Below are positions 11,863 to 21,779 of a stretch of DNA of 51,074 nt, piece after piece (within the stretch, counting starts at the first letter, position 1; the number at the start of each line of letters is the position of its first letter). This DNA is from Spongospora subterranea f. sp. subterranea. Lineage: Eukaryota > Endomyxa: Phytomyxea > Phytomyxea > Plasmodiophorida. Under the pieces are notes generated by a model. That model made no database searches, was not told the origin of the DNA, and saw only the letters and a program-made list of their open reading frames with translations. Location of the stretch: NCBI GenBank assembly GCA_049724395.1, contig JAUGWO010000087.1:1-51074 (forward strand), given 5' to 3'. The position numbers and the translations under genes were made by a program.

Positions 11863-12498
11863 ATGAGCTGCGTTGGGCAATGGGACCCGGATCAGGGCCT
11901 GGTCCGGCTAGCGCAAGGGCGCGGTCCACACGTCCAGGTCATGGGATTGACGATCGGCGGCAATCGGTATCTTTACCCAGAGGAGGCGCTGTTCCTGGTC
12001 AACAGGGCCGCCCTGTCCATCGCCGACGTCCCCCGCGATCTCAGCTCGTCGCGATCGTTGACGTATCTGGCTCTGGAGACCTATTCCACGCTCCGCGCCC
12101 AGGGCTACATCCTCCAGCGAACGCGCCACTACGCGCGCCAGACCCAGATCCGGCGCTACAAAGCGCTCGCGTCGGCCTACTACCAGTCGATCCGCGATGG
12201 CGCCACCCCGGCACGCGCCCCTCCGCCACCTCCGCCCCTGGACATCCAGACCGACTCGCCGCTGCATTTTCACGTCTGGAATCCGGATCGCCGAGCCTCG
12301 TTCAAGACCACCGACCCACCGCGCCCGGATTTCACAGTGATTCCCGTGTCGGCGTCGGACCCGGTTCCGGATCAGGAACGGATGGCGCAATACAGGGCGC
12401 GATATGACGGTCTGGCGCCCGTTCGCGTCGCCGTTGTTGAACTGGGCGCGGTGCATTTTTTCGATTTCGACGATGGCGACATTCCGGTCGCCTTTTAA
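11863..12498 (+). CDS. TSEN54: tRNA-splicing endonuclease subunit 54
   Basis: This is the non-catalytic structural subunit of the tRNA-splicing endonuclease, which cuts introns from pre-tRNA in the nucleus. The single exon encodes 211 residues. The N-terminal domain is recognisable by W-DP-x-QGLVRL, then RGPHVQVMG, the LYPEEALFLV motif at about residues 37-46, and LRAQGYILQR (about 78-87), the order found in Sen54 proteins. A proline-rich linker (about 117-125) separates it from a short C-terminal part (VRVAVVELG...FFDFDD), the usual Sen54 end. Family members often have extra residues before the W-D-P motif, and the frame stays open upstream of this ATG with a possible AG acceptor near 11825, so an upstream exon is possible. 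The gene is convergent with uL2m, with 74 bases between the stops. Confidence 0.8.
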   Translation: MSCVGQWDPDQGLVRLAQGRGPHVQVMGLTIGGNRYLYPEEALFLVNRAALSIADVPRDLSSSRSLTYLALETYSTLRAQGYILQRTRHYARQTQIRRYKALASAYYQSIRDGATPARAPPPPPPLDIQTDSPLHFHVWNPDRRASFKTTDPPRPDFTVIPVSASDPVPDQERMAQYRARYDGLAPVRVAVVELGAVHFFDFDDGDIPVAF

Positions 12499-12572
12499 AC
12501 AATATCAGGGAGAAGATGTTTATTTCAGTGGCTGAGATAGATTTACAATGGACAGAACTGTGGCCGGGAACA

Positions 12573-13800
12573 TCATTTCCGCTTCGTTTTCGCAGCTGTT
12601 TTGGCGACGGCGGATTTCTTTGGCGCGGGTTTCGGTTTGGCCACGATATTGTGCTTGGCAGCGTAGGACGCTTTTTTCGCGCCTTTCTGAATGATGCGGC
12701 CATCACGACGCCGGACGATCAGGAAGTTGCTCTTGTTGACTTTGCGCGTCTTTCCACCTTTGGCGGGTTTTCCCCATGGCGAACACGATGGCCGGCCACC
12801 GCTCGTTTTTCCTTCCCCACCTCCCATAGGATGGTCGACCTGCCAATAAACATCAGTTTCCTTATTCTACAGATGGCTGGACACAATTTTGCATACCGGG
12901 TTCATGGCAACACCTCGTACGGTAGGGCGACGTCCAAGCCATCGCGACCTTCCGGCTTTACCCAGCTTGACGAACTTGTGGTCGCTGTTCGATACGGTTC
13001 CGATTGTGGCCATACAATCCAGTAGGAACATGCGCTCTTCTTTCGATGGCATTTTCAGGACAGCGTAGCCGGTTTCGTTATTCTTTTCTAGTAATGTACA
13101 TGATGAACCAGCGGATCGTACCATTTGTGCACCTAATGCACATGTCAATATAAACCAAATCGTCGGCTGCCAAAAACAATATGAATAATAGAAAGAAAAA
13201 TCAGCTAAAAACCTTGAAATTGACAAAAAAAATTTGGACCTTTTCCGGGTTTGGTTTCGACGTTGTGGATTTGCGCGCCCAATGGTATGTGGCGTATGCA
13301 CATTGCGTTGCCAGTGGCAATGTCTACCGGCTCTTTACGTGAAGCAACGACCGTGTCTCCCACTTTTAGGCCGTCCGGCGCGATTATGTAAGCGAGGTTG
13401 TCCTTGGCCGACATGGCGTCATACTTGATGAGTGCAATATACGGGGAACGGTTAGGGTCATATTCAAGGCGTTGGACCACACCGGGAACCTTGACCAAAA
13501 CACGATCAGCAAACCAGATCTCTCCGCCAGCAGATACTTTACATCGACAATAGATCGTTTGAAATCCATCAAACGATAACGTCTTTTATGGCCACCTCCC
13601 CTATGTCGAACAGTAATCCGTCCTTGATTATTACGTCCAGCTTTGGAGCGCATTGCAACTGTGAGATCGCGAACAGGACGACCCTGCCAGAGATGTGATC
13701 GATCTAACAGGACCTGCAGAAAAATCGTTTAATACGGCCCATCTACTGTTTTATCAAAATGCGGTACCGTTCCCCTCATGCCGGGCGTTGTCGGTTTCAT
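12573..13800 (-). CDS. MRPL2: Mitochondrial large-subunit ribosomal protein uL2m (5 exons)
   Basis: Core protein of the mitochondrial large ribosomal subunit, near the peptidyl-transferase centre. Exons: 13800-13747, 13713-13543, 13489-13240, 13132-12897 and 12839-12573; introns are 33, 53, 107 and 57 nt. The product is 325 residues. Bacterial-type L2 signatures are clear: KPTTPGMRG at the start, [41 protein letters not shown]...[26 protein letters not shown] and the GGGEG-SGGR motif. A basic lysine/alanine tail of about 40 residues extends beyond the bacterial end. Cytosolic uL2 is ruled out by the bacterial-type motifs. The chosen ATG precedes KPTTPG directly. A presequence-like segment (MDFLKNVGRSVHRMMATSAS) lies just upstream in another frame, so a further 5' exon is possible. 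Confidence 0.9.
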
Positions 13801-14214
13801 GACCCGTAGGCGATTCCCTGTGCCACCGGGAGGCGGAAGTCGCCATCATCCTATGCACAGACCGTCCCACATTCTTCAGAAAATCCATCGCCTGCCTTGG
13901 CTGTGTTCCGAAAAAAACGTCGGAGACGACGATGATCAAGCGCAAGAGGAGTTGGCCCCGGCGGACACTGTGTTTTACCGGCCTCCGCCTATACACTGTG
14001 CCAATGACTGCACTGTTTTGTTACCTCCTCCGTCCCGCCCCCCATGTTACATGTACTGCACTGTGTACACTCATGACTGGTTGGAACATACACCACTGGA
14101 GTCGTTCATGTCACAAAGCTCAAAACGTAGCCGACCGAGTTTGAAATCCAGCATAACTGTTTTATTTTTCACCAGAAACCTATTCCTCGACGCAAAAAGA
14201 AGAAACAAGGCAGA
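13801..14214. other. Upstream region of uL2m
   Basis: Contains the presequence-like segment in an adjacent frame (minus strand, about 13810-13890) and no other recognised gene. Confidence 0.4.
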
Positions 14215-14908
14215 AAAATGGCAGCAGAAAATCGGTCAACGTTGCACAAACGTTCAAAAAAACCATGTGTAGCTCGTCGCAGGAAGTTTACCATGGTAAA
14301 CAGTTTCAATCCTGACCACAATCGCGTCCTGGTGTATTACGAACGCTCCTGTGACCCAGACGATCCCAGGATTTGAACAGAGAATTACTCCAAACGCATC
14401 GCATCCCTCAGCCCAAACTCGCCTCGTCAGGTCGCGAATTGCTGTCAACCTCCCCCCAGCACACAGGTCTCCCAGGCCTTGACCAGCCCGTTTAAAACTC
14501 TGTTCGCCTCGTTGTTACCGGTATTGTAAGCTCCGAATGTTGAAATTCATCACGAATGCCGCCATCGAGTGCATTGTTCACTGTAGTATTGGGCGTTCAG
14601 CGCTGCTGCTTCAAATCTCCGCATTGTTTCAGAATTCTGGCTGAGTTCCCTGGCAGCATTCGTGATGAATTTCAAATTGCTGCATATGTCATGCCTGCAA
14701 ACGGGCTGTCGATGACTCGAAGAAATGTGTAATAAGGGAGGCTGATGCGATGCGTTTGGAGTTTTGCTCCATCAAGGATTGTCCGGGGGCCTCGATTGTG
14801 GTAAGGAATGGAACTCACTGTTTACCATGGTAAACTTCTGCTACGAGCGACGTTATGTTTTCGAGCCGTTTTTGTGTGCAACCTTGACCGGTTTTCTGCT
14901 GCCATTTC
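14215..14908. repeat. Large fold-back element, arms about 260-350 bp
   Basis: The left arm (about 14215-14565) is matched by the inverted right arm (about 14652-14908). Matching blocks from outside in: aaatggcagcagaaaa / its complement near 14895; gtttaccatggtaaac at 14289 and 14821; ctccaaacgcatcgcatc at 14391 and its complement near 14750; gaaattcatcacgaatgc at 14542 and its complement near 14660. Arms differ by substitutions and indels, so the structure is not new. The spacer is under 90 bases. No transposase is inside. It could be a non-autonomous fold-back transposon or the scar of an inverted duplication. Confidence 0.8.
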
Positions 14909-15740
14909 AGATTGTGCCAAAGATCAGTTGCTGAGCAGTTTCTCGCTGTGACTCGTTCTCTTTGTCCGAGTCAGGATAGGGCTCAAATTGGCGCAACATT
15001 CCCAAAATATCCCTCACGCGTGGTTGAACCATAATCAACACCCCGATCACAAAAAACACTCCCGATCCACAGTCCAAGCAATGATTCGTCAACAGCTCAT
15101 ATCCAGCACCGTGTTTGAAGCATTACATGTAGCGAGCTGTATACGATCACGACCAACGGATGCTGAAAATTTGAGGCCGCCCTCACGCGATACGGCGTCG
15201 TTTTGGATCCCAACCTCGAAAAGGAGAAACACTATGACGTAACGCCGCGCAACATGCAAAATTACGACGCACATGATCCGAAGAAAACGGGCAAGACCCG
15301 GTTGACATTGGGACTGAGCTGGTGATCCATTGCAGCGGGAGGCCCTAGTCAGTGTTTCTACGGCCATAGAATAAAGTCCTTGTTGATGGGTCATCCCCCC
15401 AAGAGTTGGACGTTGAAAGTATGAACTCTTCTGTTCACAGCGTCAAAATCGCGATCCCGCCCGTAAATGTCGTCACGATTTGTTCCGGAAATGCGTCCCC
15501 ACAACATAAAAAATTGATCACATGCTCAGTCATCCGCACAGGGTTTGATAACTCTAATGAGGACCCAACGCTGGTCTTCCTGATCACGGGAGTTTGCCAA
15601 AAATGGGACAATCCTGTAATTCGACGGCGTGCCTGATCGATTGGGTCAAGTAGCCATGCCAATGGAAATGGGCGATCGGTGTCCCTGGGGATGACAGTCA
15701 ACACGGTACGGCCATCACATAAATAGCGGTTCGCGTTACC
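14907..15740 (-). CDS. Possible membrane-protein gene, exon limits unresolved
   Basis: Minus-strand pieces look coding but were not joined with certainty. An upstream piece (about 15740-15600) contains CDGRTVLTVIPRDTDRP and PLAWLLDPIDQARRR. The last piece (about 15110-14907) has a hydrophobic stretch GVFFVIGVLIM followed by a charged tail with DSDKENESQRE and a stop at 14907. One membrane span and an acidic cytosolic tail can be seen. I recognise no family. It ends right at the outer edge of the fold-back element at 14215-14908. Confidence 0.3.
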
Positions 15741-15805
15741 CCATGTTGTCCCAGTGATGATCTGTCGCCGTTACTTCACTGCCTGTTGTGATCGCATTGT
15801 AACAC

Positions 15806-15846
15806 CACACTCTCTCTGTCTCTCTCTCTCTCTGTCTCTCTCTCAG
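15806..15846 (+). repeat. (TC)n microsatellite
   Basis: A run of tc dinucleotides with two tg interruptions, ending in cag, 28 bases before the ATG at 15874. It could serve as a polypyrimidine tract and splice acceptor for a 5' leader intron; this is inference. Confidence 0.7.
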
Positions 15847-15873
15847 CAATTCCCATATCATCCATTGTTCATT

Positions 15874-16520
15874 ATGGTTGTGGTCCTATCGACGGCTGCA
15901 TTCGTCGGATGCTTGGCCGGATCGGTCCTGATCAGCGAGGGGGTTCGCCACTGCTGGCGCTGCGTGGCGAACGTTGGGCGAGAACCGACCAGCGCCAATC
16001 CGGAGCGAACCACTGTGGTAGGGAAACCTGGGTATTGCAAAGAATGCACACCTCAAGCTAAAGTTCCGGATACGGAATCAGCGTTATTCGGACGATCCTC
16101 CAAGGGTTTTGCAGGAAAGATCAAGTACTGAGAATGACCACCTTTTGGGAATAGGAAGTCGCGTTTTCAAGAGAAACAGTCCAGTTCCTGGTAAATTTCG
16201 AGTGCATAATCGTATCGTTACCGTTGCCAATACTCTTTTAGAAATGATTAAGCCCTCACTTTTCCGAGAATGTCGGTGGTGTCGTGAGAAGTCGGGAGTG
16301 GTCCGAACCATGTAAGTTCAATGCGGGTATGATATGTTGGTGTGTATACTCATGAAGCTGTATGGCATTTTCTTCCACTTTACAGAGTAGGGACAAACCT
16401 TTCAAACATTCATTCTTATCTGCTTACCGATAATTCAGGTTCTACTTCCCCCCGAACCAGCGTCTCGAAAACCAGACGAGGTTGAAGCCGCCCCTAGTAT
16501 CAGCTATGGTGGTATGCTAA
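15874..16520 (+). CDS. Small protein with two Cys-x2-Cys pairs (3 exons)
   Basis: Exons 15874-16017, 16115-16311 and 16439-16520, with phases that agree and GT-AG introns of 97 and 127 nt, give a 140-residue protein. It starts with a hydrophobic segment (VVVLSTAAFVGCLAGSVLI), followed by HCWRC (about residues 26-30). A basic middle (KFRVHNRIVTVANTLLEMIKP) leads to RECRWCREK (about 99-107) and the tail PPNQRLENQTRLKPP. The C-terminal half faintly resembles bacterial-type ribosomal protein bL36, which has C-x2-C followed by a basic HKQRQ-like end, but key residues are missing and I do not assign it. The hydrophobic N-terminus could be a membrane anchor or mitochondrial signal. The third exon is the least certain. 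Confidence 0.5.
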
Positions 16521-16737
16521 CGATGAAATAGCGATCCCAAACGTGAATAATTACAGACTCAACGAATAAAGAAAAATGAAGGTATTTGTGAATCTAGAGG
16601 GATTCCCCCACTGGCCCGGCAACATAACACGGCAATGTAACCTATAGCAGAGCAGATTGCGAGCCATTAATGTTACGGGTTAAAGCGTTACGGGCAAATT
16701 GACTGTCGACTATCGTTACTTGCCGGTTTGGCTACAG

Positions 16738-17239
16738 ATGTCGATCACCTCACACATACTGGATTTAGCTCTTGGGAAACCGGCGTCGGGTATCAACATC
16801 ACCCTGCAGGTTCAAAACGAAGACGACGACGCGGACTGGGTCACCATCAACAACTCTCATACGAACAAGGATGGCCGCGTGTATAACTTAGCGGTAATGA
16901 CGTTCATGAGCGAAACCTACTTGACTTGATGATTTTGGTCGGTTCGTGATGATTGAATTTCAATCGATATGTTTCGCGAAATTTTAATCAATTTCGGCTA
17001 GTAATAATATGTCTCCTCAATATACTCCTTAGGATGAACAACACCATCAGCTGAAACAGGCGAAATATCGCTTGGTTTTCGACACAGGAGCATATTTACA
17101 AAAAATGCATGGTCAGGATCAGCCTTTCTATCCCGAAATAGTCATTGTGTTTGCGGTCGCGAAGTATCAGGTCGATCAGCATTTCCATATTCCGTTGCTA
17201 TTGTCGCCATTTGGGTACTCGTCGTACAGAGGCAGCTGA
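16738..17239 (+). CDS. 5-hydroxyisourate hydrolase, transthyretin-like (2 exons)
   Basis: Hydrolyses 5-hydroxyisourate in the urate-to-allantoin pathway; the family is often peroxisomal or cytosolic. Exons 16738-16893 and 17033-17239 with a 139-nt GT-AG intron in phase 0 give 120 residues, the usual length. The N-terminus SITSHILDLALGKPASG carries the conserved catalytic His (residue 6); TNKDGR (about 44-49) supplies the conserved Arg; the C-terminus has HFHIPLLLSPFGYS followed by the diagnostic terminal tetrapeptide YRGS, which separates these enzymes from true transthyretins. The protein ends exactly at YRGS with no C-terminal extension, so no classical SKL signal is present. The gene is convergent with the neighbouring gene, 20 bases between stops. 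Confidence 0.95.
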
Positions 17240-17259
17240 AACCCATGAAACCTATGACT

Positions 17260-18552
17260 TTATATAGAAAATACTCGCAATCCTCTCCTCTCCGCTTCCT
17301 TTGTAATTGCGGTGATCAGTTTGGGCGCGTGAATGCCCGCTTTTCGATAGGATATCATGCAGCTTTGTAGCTCACGATTCTGCAACTCTCTGATTCTTTC
17401 TGATAAGCGATCCGCGCACAGCAGATAGAACGGCTCACGAAAAAATTCGGTACGACTGAACGACCAGAGTACGCCAACCCAGTGCGAAACATCGATCATG
17501 GGACGATTCTCCAATGTGACGGCGATGTGTCCGAGTATGGTCGGAAGGGCGATTTGCGATTTAGCCATGGACCACGCCACATTGCAGAGGGCCTGCTCGG
17601 TGAATCGGGGCAGTAATGGCTCGATGACCTCACTAACCGATCTGAACACAAACCGCTTAGCTTGATCAGACGCCGACGAGGATTGCACCATTCCTACGTC
17701 CGATGAAATGTCAGTCGGATACGACAGTGAACCCACAAAAACCCATCGAACCTAGGCAGATATTGCTAATTGCTTGGGGAGTGATCAAATCAGCGTTAGC
17801 GGGATTTGTGAAAGTAAAGTTGACCGCCCTTGAAAGCGCATCAAACAACTGACCGTCGCCAGCATCGAGTTTACCCAGGGCCCAGATCACATTGGATAAT
17901 TCCTGGACTTTGAAGCCGGCGCAGGGATCGCTGGTTGGGCCGTTCAAGTCGGCGTTGACGAACAGCTCCAATAATTTCGACGCGGTTCGCTCGAGCAATA
18001 ACGGGGATCGCCGTTGCAGGGTCGCCAGGCTCCACAGGACGTTGCTCAAACGCTGTGGATTTTCGATCCGGTCCACGGCCGCTACAGCTTGTGACAGAAT
18101 CGTCTCGAACAACTCCTCTTCGCTGCCATTGCTGTACGCAAACACGCTCTGCCGTAAATTGGAGAACGCCCACAGCAGATTAGGAATATGTCGCGGTTCA
18201 ACTGTCGACCAAGGTCAAAACGGAAACCTGAAACTGCTTTCGAAAACTAACACTGGCACTTTTGTAATCCACCGACTAAAGCGGTTCGGATCGGCGATGG
18301 AACTTCAGCCCAAGATTTCAGGCCAAGGCGCGCTAAGCGATGAAAGGCGGTGCACAGATTAACGGTATTCAACTGGGACAGATTCGGGTCGACCGACGCC
18401 CGACTTTCCAACAGCCGGATCAGTTCAGCTGGGGAGGAGCATTGCGTAATCCGTTGGTTGAGAGCATAATGCATCTGCTGGTTGGCGGCAACGCTGGTCG
18501 TCAACCATCTCGTCGATCGACTCCGCACCAGACGCAGCAAGAATCGATCCAT
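17260..18552 (-). CDS. OPR/FASTK-like helical-repeat protein, probably mitochondrial (3 exons)
   Basis: Exons 18552-18273, 18201-17752 and 17693-17260, with introns of 71 and 58 nt in agreeing phases, give 387 residues. The start MDRFLLRLVRSRSTRW is a basic, Ser/Arg-rich presequence typical of mitochondrial import. The body is made of degenerate helical repeats of about 38 residues with the signature N-x-(L/I/A)-W-(A/S)-(F/L/M): NLLWAFSNL, NVLWSLATL, NVIWALGKL, NVAWSMAKS, GVLWSFSRT. Such repeats occur in OPR/HPR and FASTK-type proteins that bind organelle RNA and help its processing or translation. No RAP domain is visible at the C-terminus, which is unusual for part of this group. The first ATG with a presequence was chosen as start. 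RNA binding in mitochondria is inference from the family. Confidence 0.75.
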
Positions 18553-18661
18553 GTCCGGACCAAACTCGTGTGATTTCCGGGGCAAAAAAGCATCTCCGTG
18601 GGACCCCGAAAAAAAAAACATTTCCGGAGATAAATTAGTTTTTACGGTTTATGTACAGAGT

Positions 18662-19247
18662 TTAGAAATCCTCTAGAAAGAAATCCATATCGAGGGCCAT
18701 ATTGGGAGCGTCGCTGGCGAAAAAATCGTGCTGGTATTGGCCGTTTAGAACTTGAGATTCCTCGTCGCGCTCGACTTGGACGTAGTCCGAGGCCATGATC
18801 TGACTGATCTGCTCGGTGCATTGCGCCTGGACCTGCCGAATCATGGCCGAGAGCTTGGCCATTGCCTTCAGCGACAGACGGATCGAAGATAGTGCTGGCG
18901 CCATGTCCATGAGGATCGGCAAGATTTTGTGTGGTTAGCGCGCGACAGAACTGCCGACATTATATCAGGGCAACGCCATCGCCCTCAAGAATCTGGAACC
19001 TTCTCGAAGATATCTGGCCCGATCGTATCGAACTGCAATTCGCCAGCCTGCCTAGGCGTCATTGGCCTCATATGGCAATCCTGCTCTTCAATCTACGTGC
19101 ACCGTGTCGTCATTTTACATTGTGAGTTCACAGCGGGACCGTATCATTTGCGATTTCGCCCAGCAGTACTGGCCCCAGTCGTGCAAGTTCCGTTCTGAGT
19201 CCCGTTCGTTGCCATAGCTCCTCCTGCCAATCCCTGTTGGCGGGCAT
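18662..19247 (-). CDS. Unrecognised conserved-looking gene, at least 3 exons
   Basis: Exon 1 (19247-19140, MPANRDWQEELWQRTG...) and exon 2 (19080-19000, ending GPDIFEK) join in phase 0 through a 59-nt GT-AG intron. The last exon ends with the acidic C-terminus MALDMDFFLEDF at 18662 and contains a helical segment rich in Leu, Met and Gln (LSSIRLSLKAMAKLSAMIRQVQ). The 3' limit of intron 2 is unresolved: the frame is open from an ATG at 18913, and an in-phase AG acceptor lies within the helical segment. Roughly 120-145 residues in all. I do not recognise the family; a small helical subunit of a larger complex would fit. The stop lies 110 bases from the start of the OPR-like gene, on the same strand. 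Confidence 0.5.
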
Positions 19248-19259
19248 CCCGACAGATTA

Positions 19260-20060
19260 TCGTCAGCAGAACAATGGTATCGGATCTGACCTGATTCTCA
19301 AGTCGATGATTGCCTATTTTCGGCCCCAAAAAACGTGCTGATTCACGATTGTCAAAGGTGTGTACTGTATTTTTCATGGATTGCTTGGATAGACGGCGAA
19401 GTGAAGTGGACGCAAATTTGTTGAAAAATTGACAGAGCTCCAGACAATGGCGCTACTCCACGGCTATACAGCAGCTATGTACACCCAGCTGGCGCAATTT
19501 GATTGGTTTTGGATGTGCTGTACTGTACTGCATTTATTTGTGCTCATTTTCTGCTTGAACCAAAGCTTTAACTTGAATCGGCTAAGGCTACACCGCATAG
19601 GGACAATAATGTCACATAGATTGCGATTTTGAGGGCGGTTTTCTGTCTTGGCAGATAAAGCAATTTTTTATATGAGTGTTTCCTTCAATTCAACGTCTCA
19701 TTAGGGCTTGTGTTTGTCACATATCGTTCCATGGTGGCGGCTGGAATGACCAGTACCAATGCTGGAATTGTTCATCGCCGGTGCTGATGGCTGCTGTCTA
19801 GGGCGCTGTTGGTTAGAACTCTTGGCATTGCCATGGGTCGGTATCCGTTGTTCAGGTAATCTGCTGCTGTGATTATATTTACCATTATTTATAACAATAT
19901 TACCAGTCAAATAGACTACCATCGACCTCACCATGTACTACCAGAGCCGAGCCGGCAACCAGATGCAGCGAGTCAGATAATTATCATCGTAGAATAAGCC
20001 ATTACTATTTTTCGGCAACTTCACACAGAATCCTGCGCGGGAGAATTCAAGGACGCGAAA
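19260..20060. other. No recognised gene
   Basis: Only short open frames. One plus-strand frame (19429-19632) has a hydrophobic stretch but no known family. I see no transposon ends. Confidence 0.4.
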
Positions 20061-20067
20061 CCGATCA

Positions 20068-20765
20068 ACTAGGACGCTGGCATCATCGCCGTTCAGACAG
20101 GGGAATCGCCAGCACATTCCAAGTGAATGGCTGGATGATGCGAGGATCGGCATGGACCAAACGCTATTGCAGCTGCGGTTGTCGCTCGGGAGCTCCCGAC
20201 CTCTGACCGGCAGTCGACCGATGTCGTTGAATACCACATCAGCGTACAAGAAGCATTTTATCGAGGGTTGCGATACGTTTGTTGCATGATTGGCGATTAT
20301 GAAGGCTTACTGTTAATACAAGAAGACGCTCCCGATCACTTTTGCCCCTCATCGTGCGCCTCAACACTTGCTAACTTCATCAGATTCCAGAGGAGAGAAG
20401 TTGGCTCGGTTTTCGTTGCGAAACCGTTCTTGATCGCAAGGGTGATGGGATTGCATGCCAAGGAGGATGGGAGGATCCTGATAATGTTGGTCAATCAATT
20501 AGCGCGGTGTCAGTGCTGCCATGCGGCACGAGAACAGCAAGGGCAATACTTCGAATCCTGCCAAACTTGTCGGGATGTCTACAACAAAAGCAACGCAACC
20601 CTCGATAATGCTTCTTGTACGCCGATTTTGGTATTCAACGACATCGGTCGACTGCCGGTCAGAGGTCGGGAGCTCCCGTCCCTCGCATCATTCAGCCAAT
20701 CACTTGGAATGTGATACTTCTGGCGATTCCTCTGTCTCACCTGCGATGGTGTCAGCGTCCTAGTA
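20068..20765. repeat. Fold-back inverted repeat, arms about 190-215 bp
   Basis: The left arm (about 20068-20286) matches the inverted right arm (about 20579-20765). Best blocks: acctctgaccggcagtcgac at 20199 and its complement near 20655; gtcgttgaatacca; gtacaagaagcat; ggaatcgccag. The spacer is about 290 bp and matches nothing known. The left arm has an extra segment near 20150-20190 that the right arm lacks, so the arms have diverged. No coding content is recognised. Confidence 0.8.
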
Positions 20766-21640
20766 TCTTTGCGCCGACGCTTTTATCAGTAAGCAGATGC
20801 ACCTCGTGCTGCTGTTTTGGCTTTGTAGATCGTAACTCGAAATATTTTTGCCTGATCGGCTTCTGCTTTCTGCTCATCTCCGAACTTAATCGCGTGTTAG
20901 GTCATGTCGTGTCGAGTCGGCGGTCGAACTCCCGCTCGCAGGTATTTGATCTTTCGCTTTACCCCTTTTGGTTCTTTTGAGATGTGTTGAAGACTGTTGT
21001 GTTCACATATAATCATCGAATTTTGCGAAATATGCCAGAACTCGCTCGGCAGGGTTGCTAGACTCATTACGATTTGTTTCTTGATCGCGTCGTCACTGTC
21101 TTGGGGACATAGCTTGTTAGTCTGATCCTGGAGACCTTTGCGATAGCCGTCCAGTCTGTATCCGTCATCGCATTGTTGGGCTACTTGAGTACATACTTTG
21201 GCAAATGGGCTTTAAGCTTGCCACGATCGAAGCAGCTTATTAAGGATACAGCATTTACGTCGTCCCTGTGAATCCCCTCTCTTTCCTCTATCAGCGGAAT
21301 ACAGCAATCGTTTTGGAATCAAACTGTTTCAAAACTGGTGGCTTTGGCTGGAAAACTAGCGGTGTACGATTTGATGTAATCGGTTGGTTATCCGTTTATG
21401 CCTGGACATCTTGCCCTGGCGTGTTTGAGCTTCTCGTTTGCATTGCAGGTTTGCGACGGTTATCGCGATACGTGTTCGTCCGTTGATCAAGGTTGGTTCA
21501 GTTAGTTCGTCTGGCGGTGGCTGTCGGCCCAGGTGGTTTGCTATAAAACGTTTTATGCAGGTTCCACAAGCGTTGGGTTGACGCCAGGAACCGAAGCGCT
21601 GTTTATCTATAGATCAAACGATAATTTTATAAAGTCGAGA
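20766..21640. other. No recognised gene
   Basis: AT-moderate sequence with short frames only. No domain, RNA gene or repeat family recognised. Confidence 0.4.
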
Positions 21641-21779
21641 TCGCTATTTGATTTGAACCGTCAACGCGATCGTTTATACGGAAGATTCTGTACATGATTA
21701 ACGTACGATGGGGATGGCGAATTCGTTCCTCTTTGAGGGTGAGATCAGTGCCATCGTAGAATTCAGAAGCCATTTTTGG

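Noticed and set aside
12041-12456. Long minus-strand frames opposite TSEN54
   Set aside because: They are Arg/Gly/Pro-rich shadows of the GC-rich sense frame, with no family resemblance.
15600-15740. Assignment of the CDGRTVLTVIP segment to palmitoyltransferases
   Set aside because: A loose G-N-x-R-x-x-C-x-GR likeness only; no DHHC motif nearby.
15806-15846. TC tract as part of a protein (Ser/Leu repeats in the frame from 15754)
   Set aside because: The frame before ATG 15874 is low-complexity and better read as leader or intron end.
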